Shown: one piece after another, positions 1-9,584 of the stretch
Layout: every line of letters begins with the position of its first letter
Numbering within the stretch: the stretch's first letter is position 1
NCBI GenBank assembly: GCA_004028775.1
Contig: RXGA01000001.1
Coordinates: 248,001 to 312,000 of the forward strand
From: Candidatus Methanosuratincola subterraneus
GTDB taxonomy: Archaea; Thermoproteota; Methanomethylicia; Methanomethylicales; Methanomethylicaceae
Reading direction: 5' to 3'
DNA length: 64,000 bases
Translations under genes and position numbers: made by a program
Notes under the pieces: generated by a model
What the model was told of the DNA's origin: nothing
Seen by the model: the letters and a program-made list of their open reading frames with translations, nothing else
Databases searched by the model: none

Positions 1-40
1 ACAGAAATCGATTGGAAGCTCAATTCTGTCTCATATAACC

Positions 41-48
41 TTTAAAAA
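41..48 (+). promoter_or_regulatory. Box A (TATA) for the first small gene
   Basis: The sequence TTTAAAAA lies about 30 bp upstream of the ATG at 80. Transcription would start near 68-75, which favours that ATG over the upstream TTG at 62. Confidence 0.5.
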
Positions 49-79
49 GACTGCGGGGGAGTTGATTTCTGGTGCGCTT

Positions 80-400
80 ATGCGGTCTGCGACCAGGATC
101 CTCTCCGAGTCTGCTGCCGATGCGGGCGCTGCGGTCGGCGAAGTTGCGTTCGGGCTTCGGTCACTAAGGGCCCTGGTCGGGGAGCCTGGAAAGAGGCGGT
201 CCTTGGGCAACCTCAAGAAGGTCGGCACTGCCCTGCTGCTGACGCCAACCCCTGAGCCGTTCAGCGATATCGCAGGGCTTGCACTCATTGGGATCGGGGC
301 TTTGGCTGAACGGTGGGGCTGCCCAATGACCGTCTCTGAAATGTCCAAGGAGGCAGGGGCAGTGTTCCGGTCGATCCTCCAGCCGCCTGGTCCGTGGTGA
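80..400 (+). CDS. Hypothetical small protein (107 aa)
   Basis: I do not recognise a family with certainty. The frame runs from an ATG at 80; a TTG at 62 is also possible, but the box A at 41-48 places transcription start too close to it. The protein has a basic N-terminal half, then a hydrophobic Gly/Ala-rich helix (around GLALIGIGALAER), then an amphipathic C-terminus ending in PPGPW. It could be a small membrane-associated protein. It precedes nrdD by about 200 bp and nrdD has its own promoter, so no functional link is implied. The reverse frame over the same DNA looks like a shadow because it is rich in Ser and Pro and has no upstream signals. Confidence 0.5.
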   Translation: MRSATRILSESAADAGAAVGEVAFGLRSLRALVGEPGKRRSLGNLKKVGTALLLTPTPEPFSDIAGLALIGIGALAERWGCPMTVSEMSKEAGAVFRSILQPPGPW

Positions 401-528
401 GCCTTTCTTTATTTTGGCACATTGATTATTCATGCTGGCTTTGCCCGGATTTTATTTGCCCAAGTGAAAATGCGCCATATTGTGTTCTACAGATATCAAT
501 TTTTTTAAATATTTTACTCTAAAAAAAC

Positions 529-536
529 CTTATAAG
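529..536 (+). promoter_or_regulatory. Box A promoter of nrdDG
   Basis: CTTATAAG follows an A-rich stretch, which resembles an upstream BRE. It predicts transcription start near 556-560 and a leader of roughly 45 nt carrying a GGGGG ribosome-binding sequence just before the ATG at 603. Confidence 0.5.
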
Positions 537-602
537 CGCTGGATCCGATAGGAATAAAATGCCCGTAAATGTTAGAGATGAGCTCGTATCGGGGGTCTGG
601 TT

Positions 603-2774
603 ATGACAGAAGTAATAATTAACGGCAAACTCCCTCCACCCGTGAGGCGGAGCGACGGAGTAATAGTCCCATTCAACAAGGATCTGATAGTGAAGAGCCT
701 GCTCAAGGAAACCCAGCTCGTCAAGGAGCTCTACAACGAGCGCCCCCTCACCGAGGCGGAGGCCAGGGTGATTGCCGACGAGGTGCAGGACGAGATACTG
801 GGGATGCGCTTAAAGATGCTCAGCGGCCCCCTGATACGCGAGATAGTCAACGTGAAGCTCTTGGAGCATGGGTTTGCCAAGCAGAGGAACGTCTACACCA
901 GGGTCGGGATGCCCCTGTACGAGGTCTACAAGATAGACAACTCCGACGGCTACGAGTCCAGGGAGAACGCGAACCTCCAGCCGAACCCTGAGACATTCCA
1001 CAAGAAGAAGGCAGACTTCCTCAGCAAGGAGTCTTACCTCCTCATGATCCCGTCGCACATTGCCGACGCGCACCTTCGTGGTGACATCCACCTCCATGAC
1101 TTGGAGTACTGGGGGACTCGCCCCTTCTGCCAGGACTGGGACCTCAGGTACTTCTTCTATTACGGCCTCATGCCGGACGGGACTGGGACGCACACCTCGG
1201 TCGCGGGACCCGCGAAGCATGCAGAGGTCGCGATCCTCCACGCCGCGAAGGTCCTCGGGGCTGCCCAGACCAACTTCGCTGGAGGGCAGGGCTTCTTCAA
1301 CTTCACCGTCTTCATGGCTCCGTACCTGAAGGACTTCGACGCGAAGCGGCTCCACCAGACCGCGCAGATGTTCCTCTACGAGATGACCCAGCTCTACGTC
1401 GCCCGGGGCGGCCAGCCCGTGTTCTCGTCGATACAGATCGAGTCAGGCGTCCCGAAGGTCTGGCAGGATGCGCCCGTAGTGTCGCACGGCAAGAAGTGGC
1501 CAGACCTGAGGTACGGCGACCTCGAGGACACGGTCCACGCTTTCGCAGTCGCGCTGCTCGAGGAGTATCTGAAAGGCGATGCGATGGGCAAGATGTTCAA
1601 CTTCCCGAAGCCTGAGGTCGTCCAGAGGGCGAGGTACTGGGACGACAAGGAGTTCGAGGACGTGATGCTCAGGGCAGCCGAGCTCTCTGCGAAGTTCGGC
1701 TCTACATACTACGACAACATGATCCCTGCCTACAGGGGAGGGGAGGATGGCGTCTCATGCTTCCAGTGCTGCGCGTACTCGTTCTCGGAGGACGGCAAGT
1801 CTGAGAACTTCCAGAAGAAGGTGATGTTCGAGGACGGGGCCCACTTCTCGATGGGCGGGATGCAGGTGGTCACAGTCAACCTCCCGAGGGTCGCGTACAA
1901 GTCAGGGGGAGACGAAGCGCGCCTCCTGGAGGTGCTGAAGTCCACAATGGACATCGCGAAGGAGGCCCTCATGCTCAAGAAGGCGACGATAAAGCGTCAG
2001 TTCGAGAGGGGCCTCATACCGTTCGCGTCACAGCGCCCCCGCGGCGCCCCGCCGGCAGTCGACATCGACAACCTCTCGCTCACTATAGGGTTCGTCGGGA
2101 TGAACGAGCTCGTCCAGCACATGACGGGGTACGAGATTCACGAGGACCCGTCAGCCCAGAAGCTGGCCCTCAAAGTGCTGATCGAGATGGACAAGATAAG
2201 GAAGTCCTATAGCGAGGAGACTGGGGAGAAGTTCTCAATCGCAAGGACGCCTGCAGAGTCCGCCGCGCAGCGCTTCGCGGTGGCCGACCTGATACACTAC
2301 CCCAAGTTTGCGAGGGATCTGGTAAAGGGCGACCTTGAGAAGGGGCTGTCCCTGCTGAACGAGACGAAGGACGTCCCGGTCTACTACTCCAACGGCGCGC
2401 ATGTTAACGTCGCTGCGCAGCTGCCATTGGACCAGCGCCTCTTGATCGAGCAGAGGTTCTTCCCGATACTCAAGGGAGGGGACATATTCCACGTATGGCT
2501 CGGCGAGGCTAACCCAGACCCAGAAGCCCTGATGAAGCTCAACATGCGGCTCGCGAAGCAGTCATGGGTCGGCTACTGGTCCCACACGAAGGACATCACC
2601 GTCTGCAGAGACTGCGGATATGTCGGCGGCGGGCTGAATTCGAGTTGCCCGACCTGCGGCAGCGCCTCTGTGAGGAACTACTCCAGGATAACGGGCTACT
2701 ACCAGGATGTCAGCTCATGGAACGCTGCCAAGAGGCAGGAGCTCAAGGACAGGTACAGGGTCAGGCTTTCATGA
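603..2774 (+). CDS. nrdD: Anaerobic (class III) ribonucleoside-triphosphate reductase
   Basis: Reduces ribonucleoside triphosphates to deoxyribonucleotides with a glycyl radical, without oxygen. An N-terminal ATP-cone domain (about residues 12-105, beginning VRRSDGVIVPF) senses ATP/dATP. The catalytic barrel includes the FQCCAYSF cysteine region near residue 390. At the C-terminus, four cysteines in CRDCG and CPTCG form the usual zinc site, followed by the glycyl-radical loop RITGY with Gly698. The length of 723 aa is normal. Its stop overlaps the start of the activase gene by 4 nt (ATGA), so the two are translationally coupled. It is the only ribonucleotide reductase in the window and implies anaerobic DNA precursor synthesis. 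Confidence 0.96.
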   Translation: MTEVIINGKLPPPVRRSDGVIVPFNKDLIVKSLLKETQLVKELYNERPLTEAEARVIADEVQDEILGMRLKMLSGPLIREIVNVKLLEHGFAKQRNVYTRVGMPLYEVYKIDNSDGYESRENANLQPNPETFHKKKADFLSKESYLLMIPSHIADAHLRGDIHLHDLEYWGTRPFCQDWDLRYFFYYGLMPDGTGTHTSVAGPAKHAEVAILHAAKVLGAAQTNFAGGQGFFNFTVFMAPYLKDFDAKRLHQTAQMFLYEMTQLYVARGGQPVFSSIQIESGVPKVWQDAPVVSHGKKWPDLRYGDLEDTVHAFAVALLEEYLKGDAMGKMFNFPKPEVVQRARYWDDKEFEDVMLRAAELSAKFGSTYYDNMIPAYRGGEDGVSCFQCCAYSFSEDGKSENFQKKVMFEDGAHFSMGGMQVVTVNLPRVAYKSGGDEARLLEVLKSTMDIAKEALMLKKATIKRQFERGLIPFASQRPRGAPPAVDIDNLSLTIGFVGMNELVQHMTGYEIHEDPSAQKLALKVLIEMDKIRKSYSEETGEKFSIARTPAESAAQRFAVADLIHYPKFARDLVKGDLEKGLSLLNETKDVPVYYSNGAHVNVAAQLPLDQRLLIEQRFFPILKGGDIFHVWLGEANPDPEALMKLNMRLAKQSWVGYWSHTKDITVCRDCGYVGGGLNSSCPTCGSASVRNYSRITGYYQDVSSWNAAKRQELKDRYRVRLS

Positions 2775-3628
2775 GCGCTGGCAGCGGCAGTAGCCGAAAT
2801 TACACTTCAGGCAGGGGCGGAGGAAAAGGAAGGGGAGGCGGTCTCGGAGTGGGATCGAGTGCCGAAGCCTACGCCCCCGAAATCATGCCCCTCTCCCTAT
2901 GCGACTTCCCTGGGGAGCCGGCCATAGTCATCTTCTTCTCCGGGTGCAACTACCGGTGCGGGTACTGCCAGAACTGGAAGATAAGGGAGCAGGACAGGTC
3001 GCACTTGACAAGGATTGACCGGATCGAGCGCCTCTTGGAGGGGGGGAAGCTGATCAATGCCTGCAAGGTAACCGGCGGGGAGCCTCTACTCCAGCCTGAG
3101 GCCCTGATGAGGATTGCCAAGAAGGCGAAGTCGCTCGGCTACAAGTTCGGGATCGACACCAACGGCACACTCCCGGAGCGGCTCAGGGGAATGCTGCCAA
3201 TGCTCGATCTCGTATCGATCGACGTCAAGACCGCCCTCAACGACTTCGAGTACAGGAAGGTGACTGGGGTGGACAACCCGATGGTGGACCGGGTGATCGA
3301 GTCGATAAGGATCGCGCTCGCCTCGAGCGCATTCGTGGACCTGCGCATGGTTGTGATCCCAGGGGTGAACGACAGCCTGGAGGTTGTCAGGTCGATAGGT
3401 CTTGACCTGAACAGTATGGGATACGGGGAGAAGGCCTCAGCAGGCGGTGCGAGTTTCACCTTGGTTGAGTTCGTCCCCGAAAACGCCGGGAGCAGGGAGT
3501 ACTCGATGATGCGGAACCCGTCGGTTGAGGAGCTCGCAAGGCTGGCTAGGGCGGCGCCCCTCCGCAATGTGCGGATCTCGCACCGTGCGCTAGGATACTG
3601 CGTGAGCGTAGAGAAAATTCAGCTCTGA
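2771..3628 (+). CDS. nrdG: Anaerobic RNR-activating radical SAM enzyme
   Basis: Radical SAM activase that would install the glycyl radical on the upstream reductase. The motif CNYRCGYC supplies the CxxxCxxC ligands of the [4Fe-4S] cluster, followed by the VTGGEPLL SAM-binding motif. The chosen ATG at 2771 overlaps the nrdD stop as ATGA; a longer open frame begins inside nrdD but is only the shifted reading of that gene. The first 30 or so residues are a Gly/Ser-rich low-complexity extension before the family start at about APEIMPLSLCDFPG, which is unusual. The 285 aa protein resembles the longer NrdG2/TIGR02495-type activases more than short bacterial NrdG. Confidence 0.92.
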   Translation: MSAGSGSSRNYTSGRGGGKGRGGGLGVGSSAEAYAPEIMPLSLCDFPGEPAIVIFFSGCNYRCGYCQNWKIREQDRSHLTRIDRIERLLEGGKLINACKVTGGEPLLQPEALMRIAKKAKSLGYKFGIDTNGTLPERLRGMLPMLDLVSIDVKTALNDFEYRKVTGVDNPMVDRVIESIRIALASSAFVDLRMVVIPGVNDSLEVVRSIGLDLNSMGYGEKASAGGASFTLVEFVPENAGSREYSMMRNPSVEELARLARAAPLRNVRISHRALGYCVSVEKIQL

Positions 3629-3696
3629 TTCCTCCACCAGCCAGCTTTGGTGAAATGAAAAATAAGACAGAAGGGGAAAAAGGCAAAGGAGAAAAA

Positions 3697-5466
3697 TCAC
3701 TGGAGCGGAATCGCCTTTATCAGGTCCAGCGTCCCGAAGTTGCTTATCCGCACTTGGTCGTTGGAAACAGTATAGAGGGCTTCCTCGATGTAAAGGATTC
3801 GCCTGACCGCCAGGCTCCAGTAGCTCTGGGCCATGTCTGAATGATGCACTATTATGCCCCTAAGGACAAACCCCTCCTCGACGCTCGCGTTGAAGACGAA
3901 CGCACCTTGGGAGTACATCCATGCGCCGTAGCCTTCAGTCCACCCGACGGGTATGGCGAGGATCTGCCTTCCCGCATTGAAGAGGAACGCCTTCGGGTCG
4001 TAAAGTGCCTCCGAGTCTGAGTAGGTATAGTTGAGCCCGAACTTCGCTACCTCCTTGGGCGCGCTCACGTCCTCCACATTGAACAACGAGAGCTTCAGGT
4101 TGTTCCCTTCCTTGCCGAGACCAATTATGTGATCCTCATCCAGCGGGTGGAGGTAGCTGGAGTAACCTGGGATCTTCAGGTAGCCGAGCACTGAGGGATT
4201 GAAAGGATTGCTGAGGTCGATCACGAAGAATGGGTCGACCTGCCTGAATGTGACTAGGTAGCACCTGTCGCCCATAAACCTGGCCGAATAGATCCTCTCG
4301 CCGGGGGCTATCCCTTCGATCGACCCGACAATTTCCATTTTCATGTTCAGCACGTAGATCGCGTTCTTGCTCCCGTTCGATGTCCACTCGGTCGTAGCAA
4401 CCCTGAAGTACCCGTTGTGTTCGTCCATGCTGTACTGGTTCAGTATCCCGCCTGGCACCGTGCCGCTGGCCTCGAGAGCAACTTTCCCATCCTTCAGGTC
4501 CAGCCTGTAGACCAGCGTCTCCTCCTTCCAGTCCTCAGCGCTTGTGCTGGGGGAGATAATCATGATCCTCACAGGGTAAGAGCGGTGGGCAACAAGGTAC
4601 ATGTTCTCAGGCGAGACGTACATTGTGGATGAGACGCCAGCCAAGAATGTCTCATCCGACGGAGGGATCGAGTCATCGACCACATTCAGGGAGATGACGG
4701 TCATGAACCAATAGTAAGACTCCTGGGACTCTATGTAGTAGATCTCCTCGGGCTTTATCTCCTTGGTAGTGCCGTCGCACGCATAGGCTGGGAGCTCGAT
4801 CCTGTAATCCTGGCTTTCGAAGTCATACACGTACGGGTACTCCTGCGAGACTATGTACACGTAGTCGCCTATCATCCTCGAGCCGCTGATTGTGCCGTTC
4901 AGAACGAGCTCTCTTGCAAGTTCAGGGGAGGACCTGTTGGTGATGTCGTAGACCCTGACGAATGAGTTGGCAACCGAGACCGGGTAGCCTTTGTAAGCAA
5001 ACGCCGAATATCCGCTCCCGATGACCACCAGCCGGTTGCCGTTGATGTAGAGATCCTGCGAGTATGAGTTGTTGATCACGATCTTGGAGACGACCCTCGC
5101 ATCCTCGGGCGGGTAGGCCTTCACGATGTAGACCGTGTCCCCGGAGGCGATGTAGAGGTACTCGCCATCGCTCTTGACAATGTCCGCCTCGTCCACGCCT
5201 GCTACCTGTATGTTTGTAGTCGAATAGTCCTTCAGCCCCCCTTCGGCGGTAGTAGCCTGAAATGCAAAATCCCTGTTGAAGTAAAAGACAGGCCACCAGG
5301 AGGGGGATCCGCCCTTCAGGTAGGCCTCGATCTCGTCCATGCTGGAGAACCGCTTGAGGTTCGGGTCGGGGGGCTGATTTATTGCGTATGCTGCCGCGAC
5401 AAAGGCAATGAGAACCAAAGGGACTGACACGATAATGGCTTTTTTGTAGGATGAAAGCTGCCTCAT
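3697..5466 (-). CDS. Membrane-anchored beta-propeller protein (Beta_propel family)
   Basis: An extracytoplasmic protein of the archaeal/bacterial family annotated as secreted protein with C-terminal beta-propeller (PF09826). An N-terminal hydrophobic segment (IIVSVPLVLIAFVAAAYAI) follows a short basic stretch and is a signal anchor. The mature part starts with a MDEIEAYL region, then repeated blade-like segments such as VDEADIVKSDGEYLYIASG, GDRCYLVTFRQVDPFFVIDL and LHPLDEDHIIGLG. I chose the ATG at 5466 (MRQLSSYKK); an in-frame ATG ten codons upstream at 5496 is possible. The substrate is unknown. It is convergent with nrdG and divergent from the pilin gene. Confidence 0.82.
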   Translation of the reverse strand: MRQLSSYKKAIIVSVPLVLIAFVAAAYAINQPPDPNLKRFSSMDEIEAYLKGGSPSWWPVFYFNRDFAFQATTAEGGLKDYSTTNIQVAGVDEADIVKSDGEYLYIASGDTVYIVKAYPPEDARVVSKIVINNSYSQDLYINGNRLVVIGSGYSAFAYKGYPVSVANSFVRVYDITNRSSPELARELVLNGTISGSRMIGDYVYIVSQEYPYVYDFESQDYRIELPAYACDGTTKEIKPEEIYYIESQESYYWFMTVISLNVVDDSIPPSDETFLAGVSSTMYVSPENMYLVAHRSYPVRIMIISPSTSAEDWKEETLVYRLDLKDGKVALEASGTVPGGILNQYSMDEHNGYFRVATTEWTSNGSKNAIYVLNMKMEIVGSIEGIAPGERIYSARFMGDRCYLVTFRQVDPFFVIDLSNPFNPSVLGYLKIPGYSSYLHPLDEDHIIGLGKEGNNLKLSLFNVEDVSAPKEVAKFGLNYTYSDSEALYDPKAFLFNAGRQILAIPVGWTEGYGAWMYSQGAFVFNASVEEGFVLRGIIVHHSDMAQSYWSLAVRRILYIEEALYTVSNDQVRISNFGTLDLIKAIPLQ

Positions 5467-5564
5467 AACATTTACCTGACATAACGTTATCGCCATGTGA
5501 TTTTATGCTATTGATCTGAACGCCCATTCTAAGGATTAGAACACCCCGCCCAAAGGGGGCAGGA

Positions 5565-5574
5565 TTTTTATAAC
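5565..5574 (+). promoter_or_regulatory. Box A of the pilin gene
   Basis: TTTTTATAAC ends 22 bp before the ATG at 5596, predicting a nearly leaderless transcript. Confidence 0.45.
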
Positions 5575-5595
5575 ATCCAAGTCTTCCGAGGAAAA

Positions 5596-6012
5596 ATGTC
5601 CGCAAATAGGAACAGAGGCAGAATTAGAAGCAAAAGAGGGGAGATCTCGACCCCAATAATAACAATCCTGGTGACTGTAGCCGCTCTGGCTGTCACTGGG
5701 ATCGCGGTCAGCTGGATGCTCTCCACCGGCGCAGCGGCTGCGAACCAGGGCGCCCTAATGATCGTGGGATCCCCTGTGGTCCAGAATGATACGCTGTACT
5801 TGACCGTCAGGAACATAGGGAACGCAAACGCGTCGATCTCGTCGTGCCTCCTAGGGGGCCAGAATGCAACTCGCAGTGATGTGATCCAGGCAGGGAAAAG
5901 CATGGTGCTCAACATCACTTTCAGCGGGGCCAACTTCACCACCGGGACTATTCTCAAGGGTTCATTGAACACAGACCAGGGAATCTTGCCTTTCAGCGCC
6001 TTCGTCCAGTAA
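5596..6012 (+). CDS. Type IV pilin/archaellin-like protein
   Basis: A 138 aa protein with a class III (prepilin peptidase) signal. A basic N-terminus ends in KRG, followed by Glu16 and a long hydrophobic helix (ISTPIITILVTVAALAVTG). Cleavage is expected after Gly15. The rest is a small Ser/Asn/Gly-rich beta domain with NxS/T sites typical of archaeal surface proteins. Directly downstream lie the secretion ATPase and the TadC platform protein, which are the expected assembly machinery, so this is probably a structural pilin or minor subunit. The exact appendage (adhesion pilus or other) cannot be told from sequence. Confidence 0.78.
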   Translation: MSANRNRGRIRSKRGEISTPIITILVTVAALAVTGIAVSWMLSTGAAAANQGALMIVGSPVVQNDTLYLTVRNIGNANASISSCLLGGQNATRSDVIQAGKSMVLNITFSGANFTTGTILKGSLNTDQGILPFSAFVQ

Positions 6013-6064
6013 CTCCCTCTTTTTTATTTCCATCTGTTCCATCCAGTCGGGAAGTGGTATACGT

Positions 6065-7786
6065 TTGCAATTGATCGGCAGGCGAAAGGACAGGGGCGGT
6101 ATCGACTCAAGATCCTTCGAGAGCCTCGAGGATGAAGTCATTGAAGGGATAGAGCGTCGCTACAGCTCCCCAAAGGGAAGGTTTGACCTGCCTGCCTTCA
6201 GCATCAAGACCTCGTACGTGCGCCTCTCGAACTATGAAGTCGTTGAGAGCTATACTGTCGGGCTATCGACAGTCTACATAACAAAGGACATGGAGTACCT
6301 GATCAACGACCCTCCTCTGACCCCGGAGGAGCACAAGAAATTGAGTGACATCGCCTCAAGGCTACTCTTCATCATGCCAGCCTCGGCTGTCGGGGACGAG
6401 CGGCAGTTCGAGGAGTACCTTAAGAGGGCTGGGCTCAGCGACCAGCGGTACAAATACTTCCTCAAGAGGGAGATTGTCGGCTACGGCCTCCTGGATCCGA
6501 TGGTCTCTGACCCGAAGGTCGAGGACATTGTCGTCGCCTCCTCGAGCAGCCCCGTCTCGTGCAGCCACTCCGACTACGGTACCATGCCGAGCAACGTCCG
6601 GTTCAGGCCGGATGAGATCGACAGGTACGTGGAGAAGCTGGTCCACCTCTCCGGAAAGTCCGTCTCGCTCTACAAGCCAATCCTGAGCATAAGGCTCCCG
6701 AACGGGTCTAGGCTCTCAGCCTCCTACAAGAGGGAGGTCTCGGTCGAGGGGTCTAGCTTCATAATCCGCAAGTTCCCAGAGAAGCCCTGGTCAATCACCT
6801 CCCTGATGCTCATGAACACCCTCTCCCCTGAGATCGCAGCTTGGCTGATGATGCTGGAGGAGCACCGCAAGGCGTTCCTCGTCTGCGGGTCAATGGGCAC
6901 GGGAAAGACCTCGACAATAAACGCCCTATGCAACCTCATACCTGAGAGGGCGGTGATAGTCACCATAGAGGACACGCCCGAGCTCAGGCTGGCGCACCCG
7001 AACAGGTTCTCGCTGGTCGTCAGGGAGTCGTCGACCCTGGACGAGCGCGGCGAGATAGGGATGTTCGCGCTGGTCAAGGAGGCGCTCAGGATGTCCGCCG
7101 ACTATATCATAGTGGGGGAGGTGAGGGGCGAGGAGGGGAGGATCTGGGCCCAGGCGATAATGACCGGCCACGGGGGCATCACATCCCTCCATGCCGAGAG
7201 CCCATCCTCTGCACTCGAGCGCCTCCTCTCCCCGCCCATCTCGGTCGAGAGGGGCGCACTGAAGTCGCTGGCAGGCATACTCTGCCTGGGGAGATCGACG
7301 TATTTCGCCGAGGGTCGCCAGAGGCAGCGGAGGCGGGTCCTCAACTACTACGACCTGAACCCTGATCTGACACTTACGCCAGTCTTCTCCTACTCATGCG
7401 AGGGGGATCGGTTCGGTCACGACGAGTCGAGGATCCTCTCCTCCAACTCCGCAAGGAGGATAATGCAGGAGACTGGCTTCTCTGAAAAAGCCTTCCTCGA
7501 GAGGTACCATAGGCGGGTGGCTTTTCTCACCAGGCTGCTCCAGATCGCAAAGGTAAGGCCAGAGTACAGGGAGTACCTGCTGGTTGCAAAAGCCGTGTGG
7601 CTCTTCCAGTCTTCCCCAGATGACTTTGACCCTGAGGACCTGATATACTCCGGCGACTCATTCAAGGCTGGCTCAGAAGCTCTCTCAAAATGCCTGAACG
7701 TGAATGTGAAACTGAATGACGGGATAGGGGTTCGCACATCAATGCCCAAAGGGACCCATGGGCGGGTGAAGGCCTTTGACTGCTGA
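6065..7786 (+). CDS. Type II/IV secretion (TadA/GspE-like) ATPase
   Basis: Hexameric cytoplasmic motor that powers pilus assembly. The N-terminal half carries the region GYGLLDPMVSDPKVEDIVV typical of CpaF/TadA proteins. Walker A is GSMGTGKTS at about residue 280, the Asp/Glu box is VTIEDTPEL, Walker B lies in ADYIIVGEVRGEE, and the His box is MTGHGGITSLHAES. A roughly 170-residue C-terminal extension beyond the motor has no motif I recognise. The start is a TTG at 6065 or 6071, supported by an upstream GGGAAGTGG. The gene overlaps tadC by 11 nt, so the two products are probably made in fixed ratio. Confidence 0.9.
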   Translation: MQLIGRRKDRGGIDSRSFESLEDEVIEGIERRYSSPKGRFDLPAFSIKTSYVRLSNYEVVESYTVGLSTVYITKDMEYLINDPPLTPEEHKKLSDIASRLLFIMPASAVGDERQFEEYLKRAGLSDQRYKYFLKREIVGYGLLDPMVSDPKVEDIVVASSSSPVSCSHSDYGTMPSNVRFRPDEIDRYVEKLVHLSGKSVSLYKPILSIRLPNGSRLSASYKREVSVEGSSFIIRKFPEKPWSITSLMLMNTLSPEIAAWLMMLEEHRKAFLVCGSMGTGKTSTINALCNLIPERAVIVTIEDTPELRLAHPNRFSLVVRESSTLDERGEIGMFALVKEALRMSADYIIVGEVRGEEGRIWAQAIMTGHGGITSLHAESPSSALERLLSPPISVERGALKSLAGILCLGRSTYFAEGRQRQRRRVLNYYDLNPDLTLTPVFSYSCEGDRFGHDESRILSSNSARRIMQETGFSEKAFLERYHRRVAFLTRLLQIAKVRPEYREYLLVAKAVWLFQSSPDDFDPEDLIYSGDSFKAGSEALSKCLNVNVKLNDGIGVRTSMPKGTHGRVKAFDC

Positions 7787-9488
7787 GGGCGGTTCTGGCT
7801 TGCTTGCGAGGCTCTCCAGCCCGATCGCAAGCCGCCTCTGCCTCCGCCTCTACCAGGGCGAGCTCGGGGTCTCTCCTGACTCATACGGCAGGAAGATAGC
7901 CCTTGCCGTCCTGCTCTCATCCGCCCTCTCGTCTGTATCCATGGCGCTACTGGCGCTGCGGCTATGCGGTCTGGCAGCCGCGCCTCCTGAACTCTTGCTT
8001 GCAACTGGGGCTGCTAGCCTCTCTTCATGGGCGATCCCTGCATATCTGTCCTTGAGGCCTGCCCTCTCTGCTCTGGGGAGGAGGCGCGCCTGTGAGAGAG
8101 AACTCCCATTCTTGACGGCCTTCCTCGCAATCGCCTCAGCCTCTGGCATCCCTATCCAGGTTGCGCTTGAGAGGCTCAGGCGTTCAGCATTCCTCAACGC
8201 GTTCAGGAACGAGGCACAGAGGATCGAGAAGGTCAGGCGCCTCTATGCGCTCCACCCGTACGATGCATTGGTCTTCGAAGCAAGGCAACACCCCTCCGAA
8301 CGCGTAAGGGATCTCTACTTCTCTGTTGTCGCCGCCCAGAGGCAGGGTGATGCCGTGCCCTCGGTGCTCAGGGATGAGCTGATGAAGGTCTTCTCGCACC
8401 TGCAGGGCACGATAAAGACCCTCTCGGACAAGTTCTCCATGATCGCCTCTGCAGAGATGATCGCTTTCATACTCGTCCCCATGGGGGCTCTCACGCTCGG
8501 CACAGTCTTCAGCTCGGCGGTATCGCTGCCCACCCTATTGGCTGCCTGCATTGGTCTCCCGAGCGTTACCGCAGTCCTGCTTAGTGTAATGATCGACTCC
8601 TCGCTCCCCAAGGAGCTCACGACTCCCGTGCCGCTGAAAGGGTTCTCAATAGCGCTTGCAGCCCTCCCTATGGGTGTGGCACTGGCTGCAATTTTTTGGG
8701 TGGCAGGGATTCCTGTGCCCGCTTACCTTGCATTCGGGGGAGTTCTGCTCTCCTCGCTAGCCGCAGCCTCTTTGTACTACCGCCCTATGCGGAGGGAAGT
8801 CAGCCAGGTTCTTGCCGCCCTCCCTGCCTTCACCAGGCTCGTCGCCGAGGAGGTAAAGAAGGGGAGCTCACCTGGTATGTCCATAATACACTTTTCTGAG
8901 GCAAGGGCTTTCAACCAACACTTTGACAGGTTCCTGCACAGGATATCAGCATTCCTGAAGATAGGAGTCCCGGTATCAGAGGTCGCAGAAGCCGTACGCG
9001 CCCCCTGGGTAGTCAAGGCAACATTCGAGCTGATAGACGAGTCCGAGAGGATGGGATCTGAGCCGAAGAGCCTGGACCACCTTTCCGAGCTCGTCTCGAG
9101 CCTTACCCTCTGCATGAAGGCGCTCTCGTCCCAGACCCGGCTCTTCACCGCTGTAAGCTACATGAATACGCTCGTGCTGACTTTCACTACGGTTGTTGCG
9201 GTCGACGTGATCGGGAGGCTATTCGCTGGAGCCCTCGGCGGCGTGAGCATTAGCCTGCCATTCGGTCTCTCCTTCATGACGGGATCCCAATTCGAGCTCG
9301 CAGCTGCAGTTGCGTACCTCGCAGTCATATACGACGCCTTCTTGCTCGGGATTGTCGGCGGCAAACTCAGCAGGGGAGGATCGGTCGCGGACGGATTGAT
9401 GCCCGCAGCTGTATGTGTCGCCCTATCAATTGCAGGATTCTTGGCGTTCAGGGAACTGGGTTTGATAAGGTTCATTTTCGGGGTTTGA
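7776..9488 (+). CDS. TadC/GspF-type pilus assembly membrane protein
   Basis: Polytopic inner-membrane platform with two type II secretion F-like halves. The first cytoplasmic region (ELPFLTAFLAIASASGIPI) and the second (VLAALPAFTRLVAEEVKKG) each precede hydrophobic segments. There are several membrane helices near residues 45-85, 225-270, 285-330 and 455-570. It works with the upstream ATPase to extract and polymerise pilin. The start codon is a TTG inside the end of the ATPase gene. The length of 570 aa fits the archaeal double-domain form. Confidence 0.85.
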   Translation: MTAEGGSGLLARLSSPIASRLCLRLYQGELGVSPDSYGRKIALAVLLSSALSSVSMALLALRLCGLAAAPPELLLATGAASLSSWAIPAYLSLRPALSALGRRRACERELPFLTAFLAIASASGIPIQVALERLRRSAFLNAFRNEAQRIEKVRRLYALHPYDALVFEARQHPSERVRDLYFSVVAAQRQGDAVPSVLRDELMKVFSHLQGTIKTLSDKFSMIASAEMIAFILVPMGALTLGTVFSSAVSLPTLLAACIGLPSVTAVLLSVMIDSSLPKELTTPVPLKGFSIALAALPMGVALAAIFWVAGIPVPAYLAFGGVLLSSLAAASLYYRPMRREVSQVLAALPAFTRLVAEEVKKGSSPGMSIIHFSEARAFNQHFDRFLHRISAFLKIGVPVSEVAEAVRAPWVVKATFELIDESERMGSEPKSLDHLSELVSSLTLCMKALSSQTRLFTAVSYMNTLVLTFTTVVAVDVIGRLFAGALGGVSISLPFGLSFMTGSQFELAAAVAYLAVIYDAFLLGIVGGKLSRGGSVADGLMPAAVCVALSIAGFLAFRELGLIRFIFGV

Positions 9489-9584
9489 GGGTTATGTGCT
9501 GAGCTGCCTTGCGCTGCATCATGATGGCAGGCATTGCGCATCCTGAGCCATTCCTGCAAACGCCAAAGTTTTTGACCTTAAATT

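Noticed and set aside
810-1355. Long minus-strand open frame inside nrdD
   Set aside because: It is the antisense shadow of a strongly coding gene; its Val/Arg/Leu/Glu-rich composition and lack of signals do not support a protein.
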